From: Nitrospiraceae bacterium
Lineage (GTDB): Bacteria; Nitrospirota; Nitrospiria; Nitrospirales; UBA8639
Length of the DNA: 64,000 bases
Assembly: GCA_020632595.1 (NCBI GenBank)
Contig: JACKFF010000012.1
Span: forward strand, 43,775-107,774
Direction of reading: 5' to 3'
Shown here: piece after piece, positions 26,238-35,506 of the stretch
Position numbering within the stretch: position 1 is the stretch's first letter
Layout of the letters: every line of letters starts with the position of its first letter
Made by a program: the position numbers and the translations under genes
The notes under the pieces: model-generated
What the model saw: only the letters and a program-made list of their open reading frames with translations
Database searches by the model: none
Told to the model about the DNA's origin: nothing

Positions 26238-27275
26238 CTAGGGTTGGGATGAGGAAGATTTCAAATGAATGATCGTCCCATGGTCTCCCACAGCAAACCC
26301 ATTAGAAAGTTCCAGGAATGATTGAGCATACAGGGTTTCAGAGTTGAGAGGTTCAATTTCCTGCCACGTAAAGCCAGCGTCATGAGTTTCTAAAATGGTT
26401 CCCCGCTCACCGACGATTCGACCAACCAGTGAATTTATAAACCTAATATTCACCAAATCAGCGGGTTTAATACATGGACTTCCACAGGATCGAGTATGGT
26501 CAACCCATACTTTGCCTCCATTCAGCGTTTGGAACATAGTTCCCTGCGTCCCAACAACCCATCCAGCCACATTATCCGTAAACACAATATCAAAAAATGT
26601 GGCGGGATTATTGGTGGTCTGGAGCCCCCAATTCTTTCCCCCGTCAGTAGTTGCCAAGATGACACCAAGGGCACCAACGGCCCAACCATGGTTTTCATTA
26701 AGAAAATGAACACCAAAGAGATCTGCTGTCGTCCCACTGACCTGATCAGCCCAACTTTCTCCCCCATCTTCCGTATGTAAAATGACACCACGGGAACCGA
26801 CCACCCATCCATGATCGGTCGTCAGAAAATCAGCCGCATAGAGCGTTCCATTTGTCCCACTCTCCTGCGAGATCCACTTTTTTCCACCATCTACAGTATG
26901 CAATACTGTTCCGTTTTGTCCAAGAATCCATCCGTGCGTTGCATCCGCAAAAGTTACCGCAGTTAATAACGCATTGGTGCGTCGAGGGCTAGAAACCCAG
27001 GTAGTCCCACCGTCGTCGGTGTGAAGAATCGTCCCTCCTGCTCCTACGATCCATCCCTTTCTGGCATCCAGAAAATGCACACCAAGAAAAGTCACCTTGG
27101 TAGGACTGGTTTGGAGTGAGAGAGCAGACGAAGTGGTTTGAGGAAAGGTTGGCTGAGGGTTCACAACCAAGGCTATACCAGCAAGGACTCCCAACACACA
27201 TAGCCCGACCGTTTGATTCCAGGCAGGGCGGTTTTTTTTCAATAGATCATGATTCTTAATTATGCCAGAATTCAT
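26238..27275 (-). CDS. Exported Ycf48/Hcf136-like beta-propeller protein
   Basis: 345 residues: N-terminal TM or uncleaved signal segment (about 22-42), then six to seven repeats of about 42 residues with the pattern GWIVGAGGTILHTDDGG..W, as in Ycf48/HCF136 and BNR-type propellers. In cyanobacteria Ycf48 assembles photosystem II; in non-phototrophs related proteins are generally cell-envelope or attachment proteins of unknown role. Its ATG overlaps the stop of the IPT-domain gene (TAATG), so the two are made together and probably act together outside the inner membrane. Confidence 0.85.
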   Translation of the reverse strand: MNSGIIKNHDLLKKNRPAWNQTVGLCVLGVLAGIALVVNPQPTFPQTTSSALSLQTSPTKVTFLGVHFLDARKGWIVGAGGTILHTDDGGTTWVSSPRRTNALLTAVTFADATHGWILGQNGTVLHTVDGGKKWISQESGTNGTLYAADFLTTDHGWVVGSRGVILHTEDGGESWADQVSGTTADLFGVHFLNENHGWAVGALGVILATTDGGKNWGLQTTNNPATFFDIVFTDNVAGWVVGTQGTMFQTLNGGKVWVDHTRSCGSPCIKPADLVNIRFINSLVGRIVGERGTILETHDAGFTWQEIEPLNSETLYAQSFLELSNGFAVGDHGTIIHLKSSSSQP

Positions 27276-28921
27276 TATTGTGCCCGCCCCTTTTCATTCC
27301 AATAATCTTTGTCAGGAAGGCCTCTCTTTAAAATCGTAAATGGCCCCCCCACGACCGTGATATACTTTTTTGGCGTACAGCATTCGCCGGTATCCAACAT
27401 ATCCCATGACCCTCGCTTCAAAATCAGTTCCCCTTTAGTGAGGTCAGGCTCAAAACCTTCTGGGTTTCCAAAACCAAAGACCGGACGGCGAGGAACACGG
27501 ATCCTGATCTCCGTATCGGTCCATGATTCGACATGGGTTGCAATGCCGTTCACCAGCACCTCACTGCGAGACACATCCTGCCCTAATCTATAGTTATGCC
27601 AGTCATGGGCTTCCTGATTGAGAGATAAACGAGTGGCTTCGGATATCTTCAGAAATTCACCAAATCCCTTACCCGTAATAGTCACGACTTCGTCCAAGCC
27701 GGCTTCTTTGGGAGAATAGGAGTGAATTTCCGGCTGAACAACAGTAAAATCTCCGGCCTTTAATGTCACAATTTCTTGTCGTTCACAACAGGTGCCATCA
27801 CTTTTAGGAGTAGCTCCTCCACGTTTCACAACCACCGGACCGCTTTTGGCGCTGAATGGCACCCATACATCGATTTGTTCATCAAGCCAACGGTGAATGA
27901 CAGCCGGCACTCCCCCAATCTCCACCCCATTGCCACCTGAGAGAAAATCAAAGGCATATGCCGTTCCGCCGGCTTCTGAATACACACCGAAATTTTTTCC
28001 CTTAATCGTCATGAGTGTCCCAATTGGTCCTTGGGAGGGAATCATTCCTGATATCTGACTGGTCAATATGGTAAATGTTCCAATCTCCCGCTCATTTCCT
28101 TTTCGATGGAGTATCAGGGAACCTGATTCGGCATTTAACGGCACATGGGCCACAATGGTTCGATCGGACCATTGCGCAATGATCGCAGGTTTTCCTCCAA
28201 AAAATATTCGTCCATCTCCAGGGCGGCTTTCTCCAAATCCCTGACCCGACAGCACGACCTTACTCCCGATTGGGCCCTCCGTAGGATCAAAGGCAATCGA
28301 AGGAATTATCGTCAGAGGGACGGCATTACTGACCGCATATTCAACAGGTGCACAACATGATCCATCTGGTAGGGGGTCGCTTGACGCTAAGCGCACTTCC
28401 ACATCCCCGGACTTGGCATTAGCCGGAATAAGAACTTCAATTTTGGTTGGCCGCCATCGTCGCACCTCCGCACGAATCCCATTGATCATCACTTGATTGA
28501 CCCCGAACATAGTATTGGGATCACGAGACCCAGCCGTATTGCCGAAATGTTCCCCAACAATCGTGAGCAAGGAACCCGCTTCGGCTTGCGAAGGATTCAA
28601 GCTCGCAATACGGACTTTGGTAACGGAAAAAATTCCGGCTTCTCTTTTGTCCGATCCATTGATAACCATGACAGGGCCGGAACGAGCCTGCAAAGGCACC
28701 TTCACCAGAATAAAATCAGGTTCCCAGGATTGAATGAGCGCCGAAACACCCTGAAATTCCACTCGATTAGCCTGAGTATTTTTGAATTCACCAAAGCCTT
28801 CCCCACTAATTGTCACTGTCGTGCCAGGAGGCCCATCGGAAGGGAACATCTCAGCATAGGCCATTGATGAGAAAAGGAAAAAACCTAAGGCAACGCTCAA
28901 GAGACTTCTAACTCGTTTCAT
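27275..28921 (-). CDS. Exported IPT/TIG-repeat surface protein
   Basis: About 548 residues from ATG 28921 (TTG 28930 would add three). Signal peptide cleaved after AYA (about residue 23). The mature part is five IPT/TIG immunoglobulin-like repeats, each opening with PS.GP.GT.VTI.GEGFG and containing a strand like VPL.A.SG.V.V. Repeats two, four and five carry an additional loop with adjacent cysteines in the context DG-S/T/E-CC (SDPLPDGSCCAP, SDGTCCER, DTGECCTP), which is not part of ordinary IPT repeats. Adjacent cysteines outside the cytoplasm could bind metal or form disulfides. It is translationally coupled to the Ycf48-like gene. Confidence 0.85.
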   Translation of the reverse strand: MKRVRSLLSVALGFFLFSSMAYAEMFPSDGPPGTTVTISGEGFGEFKNTQANRVEFQGVSALIQSWEPDFILVKVPLQARSGPVMVINGSDKREAGIFSVTKVRIASLNPSQAEAGSLLTIVGEHFGNTAGSRDPNTMFGVNQVMINGIRAEVRRWRPTKIEVLIPANAKSGDVEVRLASSDPLPDGSCCAPVEYAVSNAVPLTIIPSIAFDPTEGPIGSKVVLSGQGFGESRPGDGRIFFGGKPAIIAQWSDRTIVAHVPLNAESGSLILHRKGNEREIGTFTILTSQISGMIPSQGPIGTLMTIKGKNFGVYSEAGGTAYAFDFLSGGNGVEIGGVPAVIHRWLDEQIDVWVPFSAKSGPVVVKRGGATPKSDGTCCERQEIVTLKAGDFTVVQPEIHSYSPKEAGLDEVVTITGKGFGEFLKISEATRLSLNQEAHDWHNYRLGQDVSRSEVLVNGIATHVESWTDTEIRIRVPRRPVFGFGNPEGFEPDLTKGELILKRGSWDMLDTGECCTPKKYITVVGGPFTILKRGLPDKDYWNEKGRAQ

Positions 28922-29437
28922 AGGTAACAAACCTTGCTTATTGATTCAAAAAATGAATTAGGTATGAACAATGGACTTCTTCATTAAATCAAACTGGAAA
29001 GGGGAGCCAACCCAACTTCGGGCTACCAACACAGGGGATGGAACCAAGTCAGAGCGGGTTTCCAAAAAGACTATATCAAGCGATCTTTTCATGCGTCAAT
29101 TTAAAGGAACTGTATAATCAGAAGGATGAACATTCACAGCCATTTCTTACCATAGAATTTTCGAAACACGCTCAGTTTTACCAGTGCCCTTTTAGGATCA
29201 AATGGCTGAAAAAAATTTAAAATCACATAGGTAAAATATCTCCCGACACCCTTCTTAATGGAGCTGTTCCGATTTGAACAACCCGAAATAGAAGCAGCCT
29301 CACAAAATTCAGATATCGAGCCATCGCAACAACGCCTAAAATCTCAAATAAAGCGGCTAGAGGACCAAGAGGAATGAATCCAAAGCAGGAGCCGGTTGTG
29401 CGCGTGCTGAAGGGGTAATTTCAGAGTATGAACCAGC

Positions 29438-29920
29438 TTAAGGGGGAGATACTTGAACGATCAATTCAAGCTCGATTGGAGCATGAAGAGGTAATTCGAA
29501 TGCCCCAAGAGCCAATCTGGCATGGCGGCCGGCATCACCAAACAGCTTGACCAACAAATCAGAGGCCCCGTTAATTACCGCAGGCTGATCCACAAACCCT
29601 TCCACTGACGCTACATGCCCCGTCAGGCGAACCACCTGTTTGAGACACGCGAAATCTCCCATCATCTCTTGGAGAATGGCTAACCCGTTGAGCATGGCTA
29701 ATTGCGCAGCGGCAGCCCCTTCCTCTACGGTCAGCTCTCGCCCGAGTTTTCCAGGCTGCACAATTACCCCGTCACGAAAAGGCAGCACCCCACTCACAAA
29801 GATTAGGTCTCCTGCCTGACGAGCCGGAACATATGACCCGACAGGACAAGGGGCCGCCGGCAGCTTTAACCCCAATCGGCTTAATGCTTCATGAACACCC
29901 ATAGTGACGCAACTACTCAC
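29438..29920 (-). CDS. RidA/YjgF-family protein
   Basis: 160 residues from GTG 29920, directly after the mltG stop (TAAGTG); ATG 29902 is an equally possible start. RidA proteins hydrolyse reactive enamine/imine intermediates from PLP enzymes. The order YVPARQAGDLIFVSGVLPF, then ARLALGAFELPLHAPIELEL fits the family, including the conserved Arg region near the C-terminus. It belongs to the longer YjgH-type subgroup rather than the 128-residue archetype. The 28922-29437 region upstream of the IPT gene and after this one shows no convincing gene. Confidence 0.85.
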   Translation of the reverse strand: MSSCVTMGVHEALSRLGLKLPAAPCPVGSYVPARQAGDLIFVSGVLPFRDGVIVQPGKLGRELTVEEGAAAAQLAMLNGLAILQEMMGDFACLKQVVRLTGHVASVEGFVDQPAVINGASDLLVKLFGDAGRHARLALGAFELPLHAPIELELIVQVSPP

Positions 29921-30928
29921 TTAGGAAGCACGCTTACTCATCGATCGTCGTTGATAAAGATCTACCGCCTTATTATGATCCGCTAATGTCACAGAAAATT
30001 GATGACTCCCATCGTTCCGTGCCACAAAATAGACAAAATCGGTTGTCGTTGGATAGAGCGCAGCATGAATTGCAGCCAAACCCGGATTGGCAATGGGTCC
30101 AGGAGGAAGCCCGCGTACCTTGTAAGTGTTGTAGGGACTATCGACCGACAGATCGGCTTTCCGAATATTTCCATCAAACGACTCGAGAGCATAGATGACG
30201 GTGGGATCGCTCTGCAAGGGAATGCCCAGCCGGAGACGATTATGAAATACTCCGGAAACCAGGGGTCGTTCAGCTGCTAACCCCGTTTCCTTTTCCACCA
30301 CGGAGGCTAGGGTCAACACCTCTTGAAGAGTCATGCCCATGACCGTTGCCCGGTCTTTGAGTTCGGGATTCATCACATCATGAAACCGGTGAACAAATGT
30401 TCGAATAATGGATTCTGGAGGAGTAAAGCGAGAAAAATGGTAGGTATCAGGAAAAAGATAACCCTCTAATGTGGGTGCCTGAATATTCAGACTCTGAATA
30501 AATACCGGGTCATGGCTTAATCGAAAAATATCCTGCTTGAGGGCAAGACGTTTTTGATCCAGGATATCCGCAATTTGTGCAACCGTATAACCTTCGGGTA
30601 TGGTAATGGCATATTGATAGACTTCCCCTTTCACAAGTTTGTGTAGTAATTGGGTGGGTTGCATTCCCGCATCCAATTCATACTCGCCTGGAATGATATT
30701 TCGATCGACCCGCTGCACACGCCCCAAAAGAGAAAAAAACCATTCTGATCCAATGAGGTGATGTTGATCGAGAATACGGGAAACCTGGGTAAAAGGCGTA
30801 CCGGGTGGGATTTCGACAAGAACCGGTTCGGTTGATCCACCCATGGGTTGATTCATCCACACAAACCCACCCATGACCAGAACTATACCCGTTAAAAGAC
30901 TTACTACGGTCCGGCGAACAAGGATCAC
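29921..30928 (-). CDS. mltG: Endolytic murein transglycosylase
   Basis: 335 residues: single N-terminal TM helix (about 8-26), LysM-like region (TVAQIADILDQKR) and the YceG catalytic domain. The active-site segment ASVVEKETGLAAERP carries the catalytic Glu (about E212), followed by SGVFHNRLRLGIPLQSDPTV and SPYNTYKVRGLPPGPIANPG. Cleaves nascent glycan strands and helps terminate elongation in the periplasm. It follows alaS by about 90 bases; alaS-mltG neighbourhood is frequent in bacteria. Normal length. Confidence 0.96.
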   Translation of the reverse strand: MILVRRTVVSLLTGIVLVMGGFVWMNQPMGGSTEPVLVEIPPGTPFTQVSRILDQHHLIGSEWFFSLLGRVQRVDRNIIPGEYELDAGMQPTQLLHKLVKGEVYQYAITIPEGYTVAQIADILDQKRLALKQDIFRLSHDPVFIQSLNIQAPTLEGYLFPDTYHFSRFTPPESIIRTFVHRFHDVMNPELKDRATVMGMTLQEVLTLASVVEKETGLAAERPLVSGVFHNRLRLGIPLQSDPTVIYALESFDGNIRKADLSVDSPYNTYKVRGLPPGPIANPGLAAIHAALYPTTTDFVYFVARNDGSHQFSVTLADHNKAVDLYQRRSMSKRAS

Positions 30929-31019
30929 GTCACGACGTCCCCTTTCCTACTGCTCCCCGTCAGTCCATGTGGGGGGACAATGCAACTACATCATCATGCT
31001 GAAGGAGTTTACTCCTCCT

Positions 31020-33665
31020 TCAAGCTATGTATGAGGCAACAAAGTCATATACGCTCCGTAATGCCTCATCTAACTGTTCTGGTTGATTACCACCCGCCTG
31101 AGCCATATCTGGTCGGCCCCCTCCAGACCCCCCAACGAGTTGAGCCACATGTTGCGCGACTTTTCCTGCAGGGATTTTGTGAGCCTGTTCTTTGGCCACA
31201 ATAACCAACAACGAAACCTTTCCTTCTTTAACCGACCCCAAAACCAAAAGACCGGAAGGCACTTTGTGGCGGAGTTTATCAGAGAAGGTTCGCAACTCTT
31301 GGATGGTCAAGCCATCGATCCGCTGGATAAGGATCGGCATCCCGGCTATGTCCCGAATCGACGCTTCCTGACCAGCCCCTTGCTGATCAAGCAATTTTTG
31401 CTTTGCACGCTCTAATTCGCGTTCGGTATCACGCAGCGTTCCAATAAGTTTTTTGACTTTTTCAACGACTTCATTGGGGCCGGCTTTTAACACCGCGGCC
31501 AATTCTCTCCATTCGGCCTCCTGATGCTGAGTTTGCGCCACAGCCCCCTCGCCCGTGAGGGCCTCAATACGTCGGACGCCTGCCGCAATACCTCCTTCGG
31601 ACACGATACGAAACAGACCGACATCACCGGTTCGAGCACAATGTGTCCCCCCGCACAATTCCTGACTAAACGAACCCATTTCTACGACCCGAACCTGTTC
31701 ACCATACTTATCACCAAAAAAAGCCAGAGCTCCTCGACTCAGAGCATCCTGAATGCCCATTTCTTCAATTTTAACAGACAAGTTCCGACGGATTTGTTCG
31801 TTCACCAGTCCTTCGATTTCTTCAATATTTCTGGGGGTCAATCCTTTGAAATGTGAAAAATCAAACCGCAATCGATTAGGGGCCACCAAAGATCCATGTT
31901 GCTTCACATGAGGACCTAGAATTTCCCGCAATGCAGCATGAAGAAGATGGGTCGCCGTATGATTTCGTGCTGCACTCTGCCTTAAATGACCATATACTGT
32001 GGCGGTAAGAACATCGCCAACATGAACAGATCCTTCGATGACCTGGCCCTTGTGCAGAAACCACCCCTTTGCCAGCTTTGTGGTATCTTGAACGACAATT
32101 CTTGCCGACGGGCCCACCAAAGTGCCTTGATCCCCGACCTGTCCACCCCCTTCGGGATAAAACGGCGTGGTATCCAGAACGCACTCCACTTTCTCCCCTT
32201 GCTTGGCTTTCTTGATGACATGCTCGTCCTTTACTAGGGCGAGCAGTTTCCCTTTATCTTCATGACTGGAATAACCCACAAATTTTGTCAAAGGGAACTG
32301 ACCGAGAGCATTCATCAGGTCGCTTCGAGAATCCGCATGGCTGAACCTTGCAGTTTTTCTGGCTCGATCACGTTGCGCTTCTAGCGCTTGCTGATAACCG
32401 ACATGATCGATGGCCAGCCCTTCTTCTCGTGCGGCATCTTCCACCAAATCAATGGGAAACCCATAGGTATCATATAACTTGAAAACCGCTTCCCCTTCTA
32501 GGATTTGACTCCCCTGTTGCTTTGCTTCCTCAAGGATTTGATTAAGGAGAGGCAAGGCCTGTTCTAAGGTTCCAATAAAGCGTGTTTCCTCCCCCTGGAC
32601 AATCTCAGAAACCGTATCTTTCATCGAACGAAGATCCGGATAGACCGAATCCATTCGATCAACCACGCTAGATACGAGATCATATAAAAATTCTCGCTCC
32701 ACTCCCAATAACCGACCATGGCGTGAGGCTCGACGCATAATCCGTCGCAGGACATAGCCACGCCCCTCATTTGATGGCAACACCCCTTCTGTGATTAAAA
32801 AGGTCATCGCCCGCAGGTGGTCCGCAATCACCCGCATCGACCGGTCAGCCGTTGGGGAGATACCATACACCTGTCCGGTGCTCTTCCCTATTTGTTCCAA
32901 AATAGGGCTGAATACATCGCTATCATAATTAGACGCAACTCCCTGGGTCACTGCTGCCAACCGCTCTAACCCCATTCCGGTATCAATACTGGGCCTGGGT
33001 AGAGGTTTGAGCGTGCCAACAGGATCCCGATCAAATTGCATAAACACCAAATTCCAAATCTCAAGAAATCGGTCGCAGTCACAGCCAACGGCACAGGTCG
33101 ACTGACCACATCCGAATGCCTCACCCTGATCAATGAGGATTTCGCTGCAAGGACCACAGGGCCCCGTCTCTCCCATTTGCCAGAAATTGTCCTTTTCACC
33201 CAAACGAACAAGTCGACATTCTGAAATACCCATTCGTGTATGCCATAGATCATAGGCTTCCTGATCCTCCCGAAACACCGTCACCCACAATCGATCAGCC
33301 GGCAGTCCGGCAACCTGAGTGAGAAATTCCCACCCAAACGCAATTGCTTCTTCTTTAAAGTAATCTCCAAAGGAAAAATTGCCCAGCATTTCAAAAAAGG
33401 TGTGATGGCGGCGCGTAAAACCCACATTCTCTAAATCATTATGTTTCCCCCCCGCCCGCAGACATTTTTGAATGGAGACGGCCCGGCTATAGGGTCGGGA
33501 TTCCTCACCTAAAAACACCCCTTTAAATTGATTCATACCCGCGTTGGTAAACAGGAGAGTAGGATCTGCTTGCGGGATGAGTGGCCCGCTGGGCACCACC
33601 GTATGCCCACAGTTTGAGAAATAGCTTACAAACGCCTGCCGAAGTTCGAGTGATGTTGCAATCAT
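31020..33665 (-). CDS. alaS: Alanyl-tRNA synthetase
   Basis: 881 residues with all expected parts: class II catalytic core (MNQFKGVFLGEE, SIQKCLRAGGKHNDLENVG), the editing domain with HTATHLLHAALR and CGGTHCARTGDVG for zinc, and the C-terminal oligomerisation domain ending GGSGGGRPDMAQAGG. Charges tRNA-Ala and clears mischarged Ser/Gly. It follows recA by 43 bases, in the same direction. Confidence 0.98.
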   Translation of the reverse strand: MIATSLELRQAFVSYFSNCGHTVVPSGPLIPQADPTLLFTNAGMNQFKGVFLGEESRPYSRAVSIQKCLRAGGKHNDLENVGFTRRHHTFFEMLGNFSFGDYFKEEAIAFGWEFLTQVAGLPADRLWVTVFREDQEAYDLWHTRMGISECRLVRLGEKDNFWQMGETGPCGPCSEILIDQGEAFGCGQSTCAVGCDCDRFLEIWNLVFMQFDRDPVGTLKPLPRPSIDTGMGLERLAAVTQGVASNYDSDVFSPILEQIGKSTGQVYGISPTADRSMRVIADHLRAMTFLITEGVLPSNEGRGYVLRRIMRRASRHGRLLGVEREFLYDLVSSVVDRMDSVYPDLRSMKDTVSEIVQGEETRFIGTLEQALPLLNQILEEAKQQGSQILEGEAVFKLYDTYGFPIDLVEDAAREEGLAIDHVGYQQALEAQRDRARKTARFSHADSRSDLMNALGQFPLTKFVGYSSHEDKGKLLALVKDEHVIKKAKQGEKVECVLDTTPFYPEGGGQVGDQGTLVGPSARIVVQDTTKLAKGWFLHKGQVIEGSVHVGDVLTATVYGHLRQSAARNHTATHLLHAALREILGPHVKQHGSLVAPNRLRFDFSHFKGLTPRNIEEIEGLVNEQIRRNLSVKIEEMGIQDALSRGALAFFGDKYGEQVRVVEMGSFSQELCGGTHCARTGDVGLFRIVSEGGIAAGVRRIEALTGEGAVAQTQHQEAEWRELAAVLKAGPNEVVEKVKKLIGTLRDTERELERAKQKLLDQQGAGQEASIRDIAGMPILIQRIDGLTIQELRTFSDKLRHKVPSGLLVLGSVKEGKVSLLVIVAKEQAHKIPAGKVAQHVAQLVGGSGGGRPDMAQAGGNQPEQLDEALRSVYDFVASYIA

Positions 33666-33707
33666 ATCAATGATTTTCGCTCAAGATGATTGTGCCTCGC
33701 GGCCAGA

Positions 33708-34808
33708 TCAGTCACGATCTCCTGCTGATTTTTTTGAGTTAGAACTGACTGGGGGGGATGATTCCTCTTTTTTTTCAGGCTCCCCGGAAAGGCCAAAGCT
33801 GTTTCGTAATTGCGCGTCGATGTCCTGGGCAATATCCGGATTACTTTTCAAAAAGGTTTTAACAGCCTCCCGACCCTGGCCGAGCCGTTCCTCCTTATAC
33901 GAATACCACGCTCCGGCTTTATCCACGATTCGACGCTCAACGCCTAAATCCACTAATTCCCCGACTTTGGAAATACCTTCGGCAAACATGACATCAAATT
34001 CGGCCTGTTTGAAGGGTGGCGCCATTTTATTTTTGACCACTTTCACCCGTACGCGACTCCCCATCACTTCCTGGCCCTCTTTAATCGATTCAATCCGGCG
34101 AATATCCAACCGCACTGAAGAATAAAATTTCAAAGCGTTGCCCCCGGTGGTGGTCTCCGGATTCCCAAACATCACCCCAATTTTCATTCGAATCTGATTG
34201 ATAAATACCACCGAAGCTTGAGACTTGGAAATGGCCCCGGTTAATTTTCGCAAGGCCTGGGACATTAATCTCGCCTGAAGCCCCATATGGGAGTCTCCCA
34301 TTTCCCCTTCGATTTCGGCACGAGGAACCAGGGCTGCAACGGAATCAACGACAATAATATCCAACGCCCCACTCCGGACCAGGGTCTCGGCAATTTCCAG
34401 AGCCTGTTCACCAGTATCCGGCTGGGCCACCAGCAGATCATCGGTCTGGACCCCAAGCTTTTTAGCATAGGAGATATCCAACGCATGCTCGGCATCGATA
34501 AAGGCTGCCGCCCCGCCGGCTTTCTGCGCTTCGGCAATAGCATGCAAGCACAAGGTGGTTTTTCCAGACGATTCCGGTCCGAACACCTCAATAATTCGAC
34601 CTCGCGGCAAGCCTCCGATCCCCAAGGCCATATCAAGCCCGAGAGACCCCGTCGAAATGGCCGGAATATCACGCGGAACGTCTTCCGTCCCTAGTTTCAT
34701 AATGGCCCCTTTGCCAAATTGCTTTTCAATTTGGGTCAGAGCCAAATCCAGCGCTCGTTTTTTTCCGTCTTTTGGGGTCTCTTTTTGAGAAGCTACGCGT
34801 TCTGCCAT
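33708..34808 (-). CDS. recA: Recombinase RecA
   Basis: 366 residues. Walker A GPESSGKT (about 77-84), Walker B IIVVDSVAALVP, L1/L2 region with MGLQARLMSQALRKL and FINQIRMKIGVMFGNPETTT, and an acidic/Ser-rich tail. Central to homologous recombination and SOS induction. AAGGA precedes the ATG. No standard LexA box (CTGT-N8-ACAG) lies in the 80-base leader. No recX gene follows; alaS does. Confidence 0.98.
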   Translation of the reverse strand: MAERVASQKETPKDGKKRALDLALTQIEKQFGKGAIMKLGTEDVPRDIPAISTGSLGLDMALGIGGLPRGRIIEVFGPESSGKTTLCLHAIAEAQKAGGAAAFIDAEHALDISYAKKLGVQTDDLLVAQPDTGEQALEIAETLVRSGALDIIVVDSVAALVPRAEIEGEMGDSHMGLQARLMSQALRKLTGAISKSQASVVFINQIRMKIGVMFGNPETTTGGNALKFYSSVRLDIRRIESIKEGQEVMGSRVRVKVVKNKMAPPFKQAEFDVMFAEGISKVGELVDLGVERRIVDKAGAWYSYKEERLGQGREAVKTFLKSNPDIAQDIDAQLRNSFGLSGEPEKKEESSPPVSSNSKKSAGDRD

Positions 34809-34854
34809 TGGGTATCCTTTTGTTCAATATTCCCGAGCATGCAAAGTGGCGGCT

Positions 34855-34883
34855 ATCTTACCCCACACTCTTTAACAGGTAAA
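34855..34883 (-). promoter_or_regulatory. Possible recA promoter
   Basis: On the minus strand TTTACC (34878-34883), 17-base spacer, TAAGAT (34855-34860), about 45 bases before the recA ATG. Hypothetical, by match to the housekeeping consensus. Confidence 0.35.
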
Positions 34884-34891
34884 TGCCTAAC

Positions 34892-35506
34892 TTAGATTGA
34901 AATAGGTGATCCAGGCTCATTGAATGGCACCGTCCTCAAAGCGGTATATTCCGCACCGGATTGGCTCACCTCACTTCGAAAAAGTGTGATCCGGTCAACA
35001 TAGAGCGTCCCAAGGTTCCGAGGTTGCTCCAGTAAGCCGGAATGAATCAGTACGCCACCAACCTGAGATTGGTCATGTTTGATCCTGGCCAGGGTCAAAT
35101 GAGGGAAATAGGGCTTGTCCTCAGGAGGAAAGCCCAACGGTTCCAATGCAGCTTCGATATGTGAAACAAGATTGATCAAGGCAGGAATGTTCCCAGTACA
35201 TCCGACCCACAATATCCTTGGACGTCGAGGATGCGGAAAAACCCCCAGCCCCTGAACTTCTAAGGTGAGAGGAGCCTGCCTTGTTCGGATAGGCTCAATG
35301 GCAGTCAGAACCTTTTCTACCATGGAAGTGTCCACATATCCAAGAAATTTCAGTGTGAGGTGCATCGACTCAGGGCGAACCCAATTGACCATTGGTAAGC
35401 TTTCTCGCAGCTGACGTTGCAGTTCGACCACTTTCCGGCGCAAATCTAAGGAAAGTTCAACGGCCAGAAAGACTCGCAGGCTCTTCTGATTAGAATGCAG
35501 CTTCAT
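34892..35506 (-). CDS. thpR: RNA 2',3'-cyclic phosphodiesterase (LigT/ThpR)
   Basis: 204 residues of the 2H phosphoesterase superfamily. Two H-x-T-x motifs, HLTLKFLG (His about 49) and HLTLARI (His about 136), spaced as in LigT. Opens 2',3'-cyclic phosphate RNA ends; the reverse ligation seen in vitro is probably secondary. Its start lies inside the end of the cinA gene (17-base overlap), implying co-translation; cinA-thpR-recA is a recurrent order in bacteria. Confidence 0.93.
   Translation of the reverse strand: MKLHSNQKSLRVFLAVELSLDLRRKVVELQRQLRESLPMVNWVRPESMHLTLKFLGYVDTSMVEKVLTAIEPIRTRQAPLTLEVQGLGVFPHPRRPRILWVGCTGNIPALINLVSHIEAALEPLGFPPEDKPYFPHLTLARIKHDQSQVGGVLIHSGLLEQPRNLGTLYVDRITLFRSEVSQSGAEYTALRTVPFNEPGSPISI

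Noticed and set aside
29258..29377. Rightward 39-residue frame starting MELFRFEQPE
   Set aside because: Glu/Gln-rich natural-looking text, but no ribosome-binding site and no neighbour link.
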